From NCBI GenBank assembly GCA_037034305.1, contig JBAGJY010000022.1, positions 1 through 64,000 on the forward strand: DNA of 64,000 nucleotides, written 5' to 3'. This document shows, one piece after another, positions 17,567-26,455 of this stretch (position 1 is the stretch's first letter; each line of letters begins with the position of its first letter). The position numbers and the translations under genes are program-made. Below the pieces are notes generated by a model. The model had not been told where the DNA came from. It did not search any database and saw only the letters and a program-made list of their open reading frames with translations. Source of the DNA: Streptantibioticus_A sp037034305 (GTDB taxonomy: Bacteria; Actinomycetota; Actinomycetes; Streptomycetales; Streptomycetaceae).

Positions 17567-17601
17567 AACGCGCCCCTGGCCCCTGAGGCTGGGGGCGCGT
17601 T
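17567..17601 (+). terminator. Terminator after leuCD
   Basis: A 10-bp perfect stem AACGCGCCCC with its complement and a 15-nt loop, 35 bp beyond the leuD stop, followed by TTCGG. Confidence 0.75.
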
Positions 17602-17690
17602 CGGCGTGTGAGGCACGCTGGAGGCGTGTGTTGTACGGCGAGTTGACCCCTGCGGAGGTGACAACTCGTAGCAGATGGCACAATTGCCAC

Positions 17691-17924
17691 ATGGACCGCG
17701 ACGACCAACTCAAGCTCTACGGGGTCGTCGCGGCACGCCTCAAGGTGGCGCACGCCAGGGTGCGAGCACTGCAAGTCCCCGACGACGTACGGGTGGCGAT
17801 GACCCGCAAGTTGCTAGTCATCACCGCCGCCGCCAAGCACGACGTGGTTGGCGCCGAACAGCGGTTGGAGCGCTTCATGCGGGACTTAGACGAGGGGCGG
17901 TTCACCGATCCCGGAACTCAGTGA
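17691..17924 (+). CDS. Conserved small hypothetical protein
   Basis: A 77-aa basic, mostly helical protein starting MDRDDQLKLYGVVAARL and continuing with VAMTRKLLVITAAAKHD and AEQRLERFMRDLDEGRF. It has no signal peptide, membrane segment or cysteine. I recall a similar gene between leuD and the HU gene in other Streptomyces, which supports it being real, but I know no function. The ATG follows a less GC-rich stretch; the reading frame is open 21 codons further upstream but without a better ribosome binding site. Confidence 0.75.
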   Translation: MDRDDQLKLYGVVAARLKVAHARVRALQVPDDVRVAMTRKLLVITAAAKHDVVGAEQRLERFMRDLDEGRFTDPGTQ

Positions 17925-17969
17925 GCACCGAGTTCGTTGCGGCACAAGGGTGATTCGCCCGTTTCGTAT

Positions 17970-17998
17970 TTGATTTGCGGTATATATCTGCCTAACGT
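17970..17998 (+). promoter_or_regulatory. Probable hupS promoter
   Basis: TTGATT and TAACGT separated by 17 bp in an AT-rich stretch (TATATATC lies in the spacer), about 64 bp before the hupS start. A second, weaker option is TTGATC at 18009. Confidence 0.45.
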
Positions 17999-18061
17999 GC
18001 GAAAAAGCTTGATCTGCTAGGACACGGTTTTCGTTCCAGCAAAGTTTCCGAAGGGGAAGAC

Positions 18062-18658
18062 GTGAACAAGGCGCAGCTCGTAGAAGCGATTGCCGACAAG
18101 GTCGGCGGGCGGCAGAACGCCGCGGAAGCGGTCGACGCCGTTCTCGACGCGATCGTCCGCGCGGTTGTCGCTGGCGACCGGGTCTCGGTGACAGGTTTCG
18201 GTTCGTTCGAGAAGGTTGACCGGCCGGCGCGTTACGCCCGTAACCCGCAGACCGGCGAGCGCGTCCGGGTCAAGAAGACCTCCGTGCCGCGCTTCCGTGC
18301 CGGCCAGGGCTTCAAGGACCTGGTCAGCGGCAGCAAGAAGCTGCCGAGGGGCGGCGAGGTCGCGGTGAAGAAGGCGCCCAAGGGCAGCCTCACCGGCGGC
18401 GTTACGGCCAAGAAGGCGGTGGCGAAGAAGGCCACCGCCGCGAAGAAGGCCGCGGCCAAGAAGACCGCCGCCAAGAAGACGACGGCGAAGAAGACCGCCG
18501 CCAAGAAGACCACGGCGAAGAAGACCACGGCGAAGAAGACCACCGCCAAGAAGACGACGGCGAAGAAGACCGCCGCCAAGAAGGCCACCGCGAAGAAGGC
18601 CCCGGCGAAGAAGACCACCACGCGCAAGACCACCGCGAAGCGGGCCGCCCGGCGGTAG
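18062..18658 (+). CDS. hupS: HU-family nucleoid protein with lysine-rich tail
   Basis: A 198-aa histone-like protein. Residues 1-93 form a complete HU domain (MNKAQLVEAIADKVGG, GFGSFEKVDRPARYARNPQTG, then KTSVPRFRAGQGFKDLV). The rest is a tail of about 100 residues built from AAKKTTAKKT units, resembling eukaryotic H1 tails and mycobacterial HupB. This two-domain form is HupS of Streptomyces, active in sporulating hyphae and spore nucleoid compaction. GTG start with GAAGGGGAAG upstream. The tail is encoded by near-perfect AAGAAG-based repeats from about 18405 to 18640, so length variation between strains is expected. Confidence 0.98.
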   Translation: MNKAQLVEAIADKVGGRQNAAEAVDAVLDAIVRAVVAGDRVSVTGFGSFEKVDRPARYARNPQTGERVRVKKTSVPRFRAGQGFKDLVSGSKKLPRGGEVAVKKAPKGSLTGGVTAKKAVAKKATAAKKAAAKKTAAKKTTAKKTAAKKTTAKKTTAKKTTAKKTTAKKTAAKKATAKKAPAKKTTTRKTTAKRAARR

Positions 18659-18691
18659 ACCGCCAGGCGGAGCGCTCCCCTCAGGCCGCTA

Positions 18692-18723
18692 CGGGCCGGG
18701 CCCCCACACGGGAGCCCGGCCCG
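18692..18723 (+). terminator. Terminator after hupS
   Basis: A 10-bp stem CGGGCCGGGC with GCCCGGCCCG and a 12-nt loop, 34 bp beyond the hupS stop and shortly before the convergent gene at 18752. Confidence 0.7.
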
Positions 18724-18751
18724 CGCCGCGTTGACGGCGGGAGTTGACGGA

Positions 18752-18970
18752 TCAGGCCCCCGGGTCCTCGAAGGTCTGCAGCGTCACGAAGACCACTCGG
18801 CGGGCGTCGCCCTCGCCCTCGATCCGGATGCGGACCCGCTGACCGGCGCGCAGCAGCCGCAGCCCTCCCGCGTCGAACGCCGCCGCGTCGAAGGGCACCG
18901 GCGTGCCGTCGTCGAGCAGGACGCTGCCGCTGCGGGTCTCGGGGTCGAAGGTGTACGACGTCGCTTGCAT
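18752..18970 (-). CDS. Small hypothetical protein, possibly OB-like
   Basis: A 72-aa acidic protein beginning MQATSYTFDPETRSGSVLLD and ending in a VRIRIEGEGDARRVVFVTLQ strand-rich segment. The pattern of short beta strands (SGSVLLDDGTPVPFD, AGQRVRIRIEG) looks like a cold-shock or OB barrel, but no RNP motif is present, so this is only an impression. The ATG at 18970 is chosen; 17 further codons are open upstream without a better start. It is convergent with hupS and followed on the same strand by nothing close. Confidence 0.65.
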   Translation of the reverse strand: MQATSYTFDPETRSGSVLLDDGTPVPFDAAAFDAGGLRLLRAGQRVRIRIEGEGDARRVVFVTLQTFEDPGA

Positions 18971-19015
18971 GCGGGGCAGCCTAGTCGGCCGCGGGGAGCG
19001 CGGCGACGGGCAGTG

Positions 19016-19067
19016 GATCATCCGCGGCAGCGTTGTGGCTGGTCGCGCGGTTCCCCGCGCTCCTTCA
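19016..19067 (+). repeat. Dispersed 52-bp repeat, copy A
   Basis: This stretch matches the reverse complement of 31152-31203 over 52 bp with 4 mismatches. It begins GATCATCCGCGGCA and contains GTTGTGGCTGGTCG and GTTCCCCGCGC. Both copies lie between genes. The sequence resembles an intergenic repeat that I recall as common in Streptomyces chromosomes. Confidence 0.85.
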
Positions 19068-19156
19068 AGGGCGCTGCCGAACCGCAGCGGAGTGCGCCCG
19101 ACGGACTCGGGGCGCCTGCCCGCGACGGCGCCGCTCGGGGCGAGTGCCGCAAAGGC

Positions 19157-19783
19157 CTACAGCCGCAGGGCCGCGGTGGCCTTGGCGGTGTGTGGGCCCA
19201 CGCCCAACGTGAGGGCGGTGCGCAGGTCGCAGACGGTGTCCACGTCGCGCCGTACCGAGTCCACGGCGGTCAGGGTGATCTCCCGCGCGCCGGAGACGAG
19301 GTGGCGGGCGCGGGAGGGGCCGCCGAAGGCGGGACGCAGTTCGGTGCCGGGGGCGGCGGCGAGCAGCGTGGTGCCGACGCCCGCCGCGTCGGCCAGGAAC
19401 GACCGCCCGGCCCCGGCGGCCGCCGCCAGCACCGCGGCGAGCTCCGCGGGCCGCAGGGCCGGAAGATCCGCGTTCAGCGCCGCCACGGCGCTCAACGCCC
19501 GTTCGGCGCGTACCGCCCGCGCGCCGTGCGCCAGCGCCGCGTTGAGCCCCGCCGCGGGCGTGTCCGGCACGATCCGCGCGCCCAGCGCGGCGAGCTCGGC
19601 CGCGGCCCGCGGATCGTCGGTGACCACGCACACCCCCCGTACCGCCGCGCAGGCCAGCGCCGCGGCCACCGTGTCCTGGGCGAACGCCAGGGCCAGACCG
19701 GGTCGCAGCGACCCCAGCCTGCTCTTGGCCAGGTCCAGCGGTTTGAGCGGTATGACGAGATCCCACACCCTTTGGCTGCGCAT
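19157..19783 (-). CDS. cofC: 2-phospho-L-lactate/phosphoenolpyruvate guanylyltransferase (coenzyme F420)
   Basis: A 208-aa nucleotidyltransferase of the CofC/FbiD family, which activates phospholactate or phosphoenolpyruvate with GTP in coenzyme F420 synthesis. The N-terminus VIPLKPLDLAKSRLG and the ALNADLPALRP segment (about residues 90-105) are the family markers; AHGARAVRAERALSAVAAL precedes the metal-binding Asp. ATG at 19783 with GGAG 9 nt upstream; the much longer open frame upstream is antisense to the next genes. It is the only F420 gene in the window. Confidence 0.93.
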   Translation of the reverse strand: MRSQRVWDLVIPLKPLDLAKSRLGSLRPGLALAFAQDTVAAALACAAVRGVCVVTDDPRAAAELAALGARIVPDTPAAGLNAALAHGARAVRAERALSAVAALNADLPALRPAELAAVLAAAAGAGRSFLADAAGVGTTLLAAAPGTELRPAFGGPSRARHLVSGAREITLTAVDSVRRDVDTVCDLRTALTLGVGPHTAKATAALRL

Positions 19784-19981
19784 CCGGTCATTCTCCCCGT
19801 GGGCGGTCGCGACGCCCCGGTCGGCCCGCGTTACGGTGTCGGTACCGTCCCTGTGGCCGTAGGCCGCGAACCGTTCACGGCGGGTGCTTCTCGACAGAGC
19901 GCGGGCCTGGGGCGAAACTTGTGCGGCTGTCCGAAAGCCCAGATGAAACCGCGGGCAGCGCCAATCGAGGAGGATGTCCTG

Positions 19982-20749
19982 GTGTCCCGCCGCAGAATCG
20001 GCTTCTGGTACCGCCTGGCCGCCGTCATCGCGAAACCATGGCTCATCGTGTTCTTCAGGCGGGACTGGCGCGGAATGGAGAACATTCCGGCGGACGGCGG
20101 ATTCATCACCGCGGTCAACCACAACTCGTACCTGGACCCGTTCTCGTACGCGCATTACCAGTACAACACCGGCCGCGTCCCGCGCTTCCTCGCCAAGTAC
20201 GCGCTGTTCAAGGCCCCGGTGGTGGGCACGATCCTGCGCCGCATCGGCCAGATCCCGGTGTACCGCGAGTCCACCGACGCCGCCAACGCCTTCCGGGCCG
20301 CCGTCGACGCCATCAACTCCGGCGAGTGTGTGGCCTTCTACCCCGAGGGCACCCTCACCCGCGACCCCAACCAGTGGCCGATGGCCGGCAAGACCGGTGC
20401 CGCCCGGGTCGCGCTGCTCACCAAGGCGCCGGTCATCCCCGTCGCGCAGTGGGGTGCCAACGAGGCGTTGCCGCCCTACGGCAAGCTGAAGCTGTTCCCG
20501 CGCAAGACGTTCAGGGTGCTGGCCGGTCCGCCGGTCGACCTGTCCGCGTTCTACGACAAGGACCCCACCGCGGAGACCCTGCGCGCCGCCACGGACGTGA
20601 TCATGGACGCGATCACCGAGCTGCTGGCCGAACTGCGCGGTGAGCCCGCGCCCACGCAGCGTTACGACCACCGCAAGGCGGTCCGCGCGAAGCAGGCGGC
20701 GCGACGCGAGGCGGCGGCGACCGAGAACGAAGAGAAGAGTGGAGCGTAA
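19982..20749 (+). CDS. 1-acyl-sn-glycerol-3-phosphate acyltransferase-like protein
   Basis: A 255-aa PlsC-type acyltransferase making phosphatidic acid or acylating a related lipid at the membrane. Catalytic HX4D is in VNHNSYLDPF (about residues 43-52), the glycerophosphate-binding block is FYPEGTLTRDP (about 120-130), and RIGQIPVYRES lies between. GTG at 19982 with GAGGAGG about 9 nt upstream; the frame is open further up only by chance. It abuts gpsA with no gap, so both steps of glycerophospholipid supply look co-translated. Confidence 0.95.
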   Translation: MSRRRIGFWYRLAAVIAKPWLIVFFRRDWRGMENIPADGGFITAVNHNSYLDPFSYAHYQYNTGRVPRFLAKYALFKAPVVGTILRRIGQIPVYRESTDAANAFRAAVDAINSGECVAFYPEGTLTRDPNQWPMAGKTGAARVALLTKAPVIPVAQWGANEALPPYGKLKLFPRKTFRVLAGPPVDLSAFYDKDPTAETLRAATDVIMDAITELLAELRGEPAPTQRYDHRKAVRAKQAARREAAATENEEKSGA

Positions 20750-21754
20750 GTGACGACGCGCTGCGCGGTGTACGGCACCGGATCCTGGGGCACGGCCTTC
20801 GCGATGATCCTGGCCGACGCCGGATGCGAGGTGACCCTGTGGGGCCGCCGTGCCGCCCCGGTCGACGCCATCAACACCACCCGTGCCAACCCCGACTACC
20901 TGCCGGGCCTCGAACTGCCGCCCGGCGTACGGGCCACCACCGACCCCGCCGAGGCGGCGCGCGGCGCGCAGTTCGTGATCCTGGCCGTCCCGTCCCAGAC
21001 GCTGCGCGCCAACCTCACCGAGTGGGCGCCCCTGCTGCCGTCGGACACGGTGCTGGTCAGCCTGATGAAGGGGATCGAACTCGGCACCGCCAAGCGGATG
21101 AGCGAGGTGATCGAGGAGGTCGCCAAGGCTGGTCCGGAGCGGGTGGCGGTACTGTCCGGCCCCAACCTGGCCAAGGAGATCGCCGCCCGGCAACCGGCCG
21201 CCGCGGTGGTCGCCTGCCGGGACGAGGCGGTCGCCCAGCGGTTGCAGGCGGCCTGCCACACCGCGTACTTCCGGCCGTACACCAACACCGACGTGGTCGG
21301 CTGCGAACTCGGCGGAGCGGTGAAGAACGTCATCGCGCTCGCGGTGGGCATCGCCGACGGCATGGGGCTCGGCGACAACGCCAAGGCCTCGCTGATCACC
21401 CGCGGACTGGCCGAAACCACTCGACTCGGCCTGGCGATGGGCGCCGACGCGCACACCTTCGCGGGACTGGCCGGACTCGGCGACCTGGTGGCGACCTGTT
21501 CCTCGCCGCTGTCCCGCAACAACACCTTCGGGCGCAACCTCGGCCGCGGCATGACGCTGGAGGAGACGGTCGCGGTCACCAAGCAGACCGCCGAGGGCGT
21601 CAAATCCTGTGAATCAGTGCTGGATCTGGCCCGCAGGCACGGCGTCGAGGTGCCGATCACCGAGACCGTGGTGGAGATCGTCCACGAGGGCAAACCGCCA
21701 CTGGTGGCCCTCAAGGAGCTGATGTCGCGCTCCGCCAAGGCCGAGCGTCGCTGA
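20750..21754 (+). CDS. gpsA: Glycerol-3-phosphate dehydrogenase [NAD(P)+]
   Basis: A 334-aa enzyme that reduces dihydroxyacetone phosphate to sn-glycerol-3-phosphate for phospholipid synthesis. The N-terminal dinucleotide fold is VYGTGSWGTAFAMILADAG (residues 6-24). LSGPNLAKEIA and the catalytic-lysine region ELGGAVKNVIALAVGIADG are both present, as is GLGDLVATCSSPLSRN. The GTG start follows the TAA of the acyltransferase gene directly. Confidence 0.98.
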   Translation: MTTRCAVYGTGSWGTAFAMILADAGCEVTLWGRRAAPVDAINTTRANPDYLPGLELPPGVRATTDPAEAARGAQFVILAVPSQTLRANLTEWAPLLPSDTVLVSLMKGIELGTAKRMSEVIEEVAKAGPERVAVLSGPNLAKEIAARQPAAAVVACRDEAVAQRLQAACHTAYFRPYTNTDVVGCELGGAVKNVIALAVGIADGMGLGDNAKASLITRGLAETTRLGLAMGADAHTFAGLAGLGDLVATCSSPLSRNNTFGRNLGRGMTLEETVAVTKQTAEGVKSCESVLDLARRHGVEVPITETVVEIVHEGKPPLVALKELMSRSAKAERR

Positions 21755-21776
21755 GCGGCCTCCTCTCCGACGCCGC

Positions 21777-21805
21777 TTAGTCTGTCCGGAACCGAACGGT
21801 AGGGT
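21777..21805 (+). promoter_or_regulatory. Probable ddlA promoter, near-leaderless
   Basis: TTAGTC and TAGGGT are separated by 17 bp, and the -10 ends 9 nt before the ddlA ATG. Transcription would then start at or within about 3 nt of the ATG, as in many Streptomyces genes. Confidence 0.5.
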
Positions 21806-21814
21806 CACAGCGAC

Positions 21815-22972
<1,158 letters not shown>

Positions 22973-22994
22973 GGCCCGTACCGGCGGGCGCCGC

Positions 22995-23531
22995 TCAAAG
23001 CCCCGCCGGATCCGACTTCTTGACCGCGTCGGCGAGATCGGTGAGCGCGCTGATGTCGCCGTACGGTCCGGTGTACTTCGACGGGATCGTCACCTCCACC
23101 AACGCCTTGCGCAGCGTGGTGGTACAACGCACACTTCCGTCCGACTGCTTCTCAGGCAGCCAGTCCACGTCGTTGATCGACTCCGCCTCCGCGGTCGGGT
23201 TGTAGTGTGCGCTGCCGGGATTCAGGACATCGGGCGCGGGCACTCCGCAGCGCAGCACGATGGCCGGGTCGCCCCACGCGGCGGTGAGGTCCGACGCCGG
23301 GTGGGTAGCGTGCCGGGCCAGCCCGTTGACCTTCCGCGGCAGCGCGTTGTGCAGCGCCCGGCACACCGTCGCCACGGCGGCCGACGGGGTGGGCACGGCG
23401 ACGGCGTCGGTGGCGCCGGACGAACAGCCCGCCGCCGCCAGGAGAACGGCGGCGACGGGCAGGGAACCACAAAGGCGAGCAAGTCGGGACAACTTGGACG
23501 AACTGCTCGGTCGATGGGCGGAAGAACTCAC
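22995..23531 (-). CDS. DUF3515 lipoprotein
   Basis: A 178-aa predicted lipoprotein. A basic N-terminus and hydrophobic stretch (PVAAVLLAAAGC) lead to a lipobox with Cys36. The mature part has paired cysteines (VCRALH, LRCGVP, VRCTTT) and matches the actinobacterial DUF3515 family next to ddlA, as I recall. Function is unknown; the membrane location and position suggest a cell-envelope role. GTG start. It converges on ddlA with a 22-bp gap. Confidence 0.88.
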   Translation of the reverse strand: MSSSAHRPSSSSKLSRLARLCGSLPVAAVLLAAAGCSSGATDAVAVPTPSAAVATVCRALHNALPRKVNGLARHATHPASDLTAAWGDPAIVLRCGVPAPDVLNPGSAHYNPTAEAESINDVDWLPEKQSDGSVRCTTTLRKALVEVTIPSKYTGPYGDISALTDLADAVKKSDPAGL

Positions 23532-23550
23532 CGACCGAGCATAGGCGGGG

Positions 23551-23784
23551 CTACAGATGGACGACCGGGCAGGTCAGCGTGCGGGTGATGCCGTCCACTT
23601 GCTGGACCTTGGCGACCACCATGCGGCCGAGTTCGTCGACTGTCTCCGCTTGGGCGCGCACGATCACGTCATAGGGGCCGGTGACATCCTCGGCCGTGAT
23701 CACTCCGGGGATGCTGGAGATCACCTCCGCTACGGCCGAGGCCTTGCCGACCTCGGTCTGGATCAGGATGTACGCCTGTACCAC
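23551..23784 (-). CDS. Stand-alone Lrp/AsnC ligand-binding (RAM) domain protein
   Basis: A 77-aa protein that is only the effector-binding domain of Lrp/AsnC regulators, with no DNA-binding part. It reads VQAYILIQTEVGKASAVAEV, then GVITAEDVTGPYDVIVRAQA and VQQVDGITRTLTCPV. Such RAM-domain proteins form ring oligomers and bind amino acids or modulate full-length Lrp proteins. GTG at 23784 with GGAGG 6 nt upstream; the longer open frame upstream has no ribosome binding site. It sits 19 bp beyond the DUF3515 gene start, so it may be co-transcribed with it. Confidence 0.92.
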   Translation of the reverse strand: MVQAYILIQTEVGKASAVAEVISSIPGVITAEDVTGPYDVIVRAQAETVDELGRMVVAKVQQVDGITRTLTCPVVHL

Positions 23785-23884
23785 GGAACCTCCAGGGCGG
23801 CTACGAGGATCATGTGGGAAGAGGACGGCAACCGTACCGCGTCGTCGCGTGCGGCGGGGAGACCCGCGCGGTGCGGTCGGCGCG

Positions 23885-23927
23885 GCGGAGGGGGAACCTC
23901 CCATGCCGTCCAGGCCATGGGGGACGT
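23885..23927. repeat. Short palindromic repeat before thiL
   Basis: GCGGAGGGGGAACCTCCCA (23885-23903) matches 18 of 19 bases at 28139-28157. It is followed by an inverted partner CCATGGGGGACG, so the unit can form a hairpin. It looks like a small dispersed palindromic element. Confidence 0.55.
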
Positions 23928-24026
23928 TTCCCGGGGCGGATTGACGAGCCGGGCGGCCGAGGCGGCCGACGGCCCGCGGGTGAAGGGGACTGCGTTGCGC
24001 AAGGCGTTGCTGAAGGAGCGAGTGAG

Positions 24027-24986
24027 ATGAAGGGCACCGTGGGTGAGCTGGGGGAGTTCGGGCTCATCAGGGAGTTGACCTCCCGGCTCACCGCGACCCC
24101 GGCCGTACGGCTGGGGCCCGGTGACGACGCGGCCGTGGTGGCCGCGCCCGACCGGCGCGTGGTGGCCAGCACGGACGTGCTGCTCGAAGGGCGGCACTTC
24201 CGGCGGGACTGGTCCACAGCCTATGACGTCGGCCGCAAGGCGGCGGCCCAGAACCTCGCCGACATCGCCGCCATGGGCGCGGTGCCCACCGCGCTGCTGC
24301 TCGGCCTGGTCGTTCCCGCCGAACTGCCCGCCACCTGGCCGAGCGAACTGATGGACGGCCTGCGCGACGAGTGCGACGTCGCGGGTGCGGCCGTGGTCGG
24401 CGGCGACGTGGTGCGCGGAGACACCATCACCGTGGCGATCACGGCGCTCGGCGACCTGCGCAACCGCCAGCCGGTCACCCGCTCCGGCGCCCGGCCCGGC
24501 GACCGGGTGGCCGTCACCGGCTGGCTGGGCTGGTCGGCGGCCGGATTCGCGGTGCTCTCCCGGGGCTTTCGCAGCCCGCGCGCGTTCGTCGAGGCACACC
24601 GGCGGCCCGAGCCGCCGTACCACGCCGGACCGGCCGCCGCCGATCTGGGCGCCACCGCGATGACCGACGTCAGCGACGGCCTGGTCGCCGACCTCGGGCA
24701 CATCGCGGCGGCCAGCGGGGTGCGCATCGACCTGAAGTCCGGCGACATCGACGTGCCCGCGCAGATGAAGGACATCGGCCAGGCGGTCGGCGTCGACCCG
24801 ATGCAGTGGGTGCTGACCGGGGGAGAGGACCACGCGATCGTGGCGACGTTCCCGCCGGACGCCAAGCTGCCCGCCCGCTGGCGGGTGATCGGCGAGGTGC
24901 TGGCCGCCGGAACGGCGGGCCCCCAGGTGACGGTCGACGGCGCGCCGTGGGACCGCGCGGCGGGCTGGGACCACTTCGGGGAGTAG
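24027..24986 (+). CDS. thiL: Thiamine-monophosphate kinase
   Basis: A 319-aa ATP-dependent kinase making thiamine diphosphate, of the PurM/ThiL fold. N-terminal GELGEFGLIRELTSRL, the metal-binding LGPGDDAAVVAAP and STDVLLEGRHF, then VGGDVVRG and AMTDVSDGLVADLGHIA are all typical, as is LTGGEDHAIVATF near the C-terminus. ATG at 24027 with GGAGCG 7 nt upstream. It precedes thiD, another thiamine gene, by 75 bp. Confidence 0.98.
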   Translation: MKGTVGELGEFGLIRELTSRLTATPAVRLGPGDDAAVVAAPDRRVVASTDVLLEGRHFRRDWSTAYDVGRKAAAQNLADIAAMGAVPTALLLGLVVPAELPATWPSELMDGLRDECDVAGAAVVGGDVVRGDTITVAITALGDLRNRQPVTRSGARPGDRVAVTGWLGWSAAGFAVLSRGFRSPRAFVEAHRRPEPPYHAGPAAADLGATAMTDVSDGLVADLGHIAAASGVRIDLKSGDIDVPAQMKDIGQAVGVDPMQWVLTGGEDHAIVATFPPDAKLPARWRVIGEVLAAGTAGPQVTVDGAPWDRAAGWDHFGE

Positions 24987-25061
24987 TCGGAAACCAGAAG
25001 GGGCCAACGTTTCAGGACCGTTTACGGCCCGTTGGACGTGGACCCGTTAGGTTCGGTCATT

Positions 25062-25850
25062 ATGAGGACTCCCCCACGCGTCCTGGCCATCGCCGGCTCC
25101 GACTCCGCGGGCGGCGCCGGGATCCAGGCCGACCTGAAGACGGCGCAGGCGCTCGGCGCGCACGGCATGAGCGTGATCACCGCGGTGACCGCGCAGAACT
25201 CGCTCGGCGTGCAGGGCGCCTGGGAACTGCCCGCCGAGGCCGTGCGCGCCCAGTTCCGCAGCGTCGTCGACGACATCGGGGTGCAGGCCGTCAAGACCGG
25301 CATGCTCGCCTCGCCGGAACTCGTGCGCACCGTCGCCGAACTGCTCGACGGGATCGACGTGCCGGTGGTGGTCGACCCGGTCGGCGTCTCCAAGCACGGC
25401 GACACCCTGCTGGCCACCGAGGCGCTCGACCCGGTACGCGCCAGGCTGCTGCCCACCGCGACCGTCGCCACCCCGAACCTGGACGAGGTCGAGCAGCTCA
25501 CCGGCGTCAAGGTGACCGACGAGTCGGCGATGCCGGACGCCGCCCGCGCCATGCTCGCCTTCGGGTCGCGCTGGGTGCTGGTCAAGGGCGGCCATCTGCC
25601 CGGCGCACCGGTGGACCTGCTGACCGACGGCACCGACGAGCACTGGTTCCGCGCCACCCGGCACGACAACCGGCACACCCACGGCACCGGCTGCACCCTG
25701 GCCAGCGCCATCGCCGTCCACCTGGCGAACGGGTTGAGCGTCCCCGAGGCGGTCGGCGCCGCCAAGAGCTATGTGACCGGCGCGATCGCCGCGGGCTACC
25801 CGCTGGGCGCCGGAATCGGCCCGGTGGACCACGCCTGGCAGTGGCGCTGA
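25062..25850 (+). CDS. thiD: Hydroxymethylpyrimidine/phosphomethylpyrimidine kinase
   Basis: A 262-aa ribokinase-family enzyme that phosphorylates HMP and HMP-P in thiamine synthesis. AGSDSAGGAGIQADLKT at the N-terminus binds the pyrimidine, GVQAVKTGMLAS and VVDPVGVSKHGD follow, and the anion-hole/catalytic block is HGTGCTLASAIA. ATG at 25062; ten codons of open frame upstream begin with a weaker GTG/ATG choice. A TAGGTT lies 8 nt before the ATG, so a near-leaderless transcript is possible. Confidence 0.98.
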   Translation: MRTPPRVLAIAGSDSAGGAGIQADLKTAQALGAHGMSVITAVTAQNSLGVQGAWELPAEAVRAQFRSVVDDIGVQAVKTGMLASPELVRTVAELLDGIDVPVVVDPVGVSKHGDTLLATEALDPVRARLLPTATVATPNLDEVEQLTGVKVTDESAMPDAARAMLAFGSRWVLVKGGHLPGAPVDLLTDGTDEHWFRATRHDNRHTHGTGCTLASAIAVHLANGLSVPEAVGAAKSYVTGAIAAGYPLGAGIGPVDHAWQWR

Positions 25851-25877
25851 GCGGCCCGCGCCGTACGCGAACGGCAA

Positions 25878-25909
25878 AAAACCGGCCCACCGACAGGTGG
25901 ACCGGTTTT
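25878..25909. terminator. Bidirectional terminator between thiD and rpmB
   Basis: A 14-bp stem with one mismatch (AAAACCGG then CCACC, and the complement) around GACA. The A and T runs at the two feet serve the convergent thiD and rpmB genes. Confidence 0.9.
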
Positions 25910-25949
25910 CGAAGAGCCGCAGGGCTGCGCTACGACGACGCGGTGGACG

Positions 25950-26135
25950 TCAGCGCGCGACCTTGCCGGCCTTGATGCACGAGGTGCAGACGTTGAGGCG
26001 CTTCGGCGTCCGACCGACCACAGCGCGCACCGTCTGGATGTTGGGGTTCCAACGACGGCGCGTACGGCGGTGCGAGTGGGAGATGTTGTTGCCGAAGCCC
26101 GGCCCCTTGCCGCAGACGTCGCAGTTGGCAGCCAC
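25950..26135 (-). CDS. rpmB: 50S ribosomal protein L28
   Basis: A 61-aa L28 of the zinc-binding (C+) type, with CDVC at residues 5-8 and CTSC near 51-54. The core GPGFGNNISHSHRRTRRRWNPN is typical. Actinomycetes often keep a cysteine-free, Zur-controlled second L28 elsewhere; this one is the zinc-replete form. ATG start with a good upstream GGAG. Confidence 0.98.
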   Translation of the reverse strand: MAANCDVCGKGPGFGNNISHSHRRTRRRWNPNIQTVRAVVGRTPKRLNVCTSCIKAGKVAR

Positions 26136-26221
26136 GGGTCACTCCAAAGACTTCAGATGCACGTACGGTGAGTTCTCGGCGGTCCGAGAAGAAGGCCCGA
26201 CTGGTGCCGGGCAACCGGAGC

Positions 26222-26250
26222 AGCATACAACGCCCGCTCCGTACAGAAAA
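26222..26250 (-). promoter_or_regulatory. Probable rpmB promoter
   Basis: On the minus strand TTTTCT and TATGCT are 17 bp apart, giving a transcript with a leader of roughly 80 nt before rpmB. The surrounding sequence is relatively AT-rich (GTAGTTTTTCTG). Confidence 0.45.
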
Positions 26251-26455
26251 ACTACCATGGTCCCGACGGCCCCCGCGGACGGCAGCGGCCCGCGGGGCCT
26301 GTGCTGAGGGCTGGGGAGGACGACGGGAGGACGGCGGAGCCCGCACCCCGGTGAGGGGCGCGGGGCGACGGGCGGGGGCACCCCTGGCCCCGCCGCGGCC
26401 CGCCGCGCCACTACTGTCGGGTGCCACATGTCGGCCGCCCCACAGGAGGAAACCG

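Noticed and set aside
18405..18640. AAGAAG repeats in hupS as an assembly artefact
   Set aside because: They stay in frame and encode the lysine-rich tail typical of HupS.
19784..21454. Open frame extending cofC upstream over the acyltransferase and gpsA
   Set aside because: It is antisense to two clear genes. The ATG at 19783 with GGAG fits the family N-terminus.
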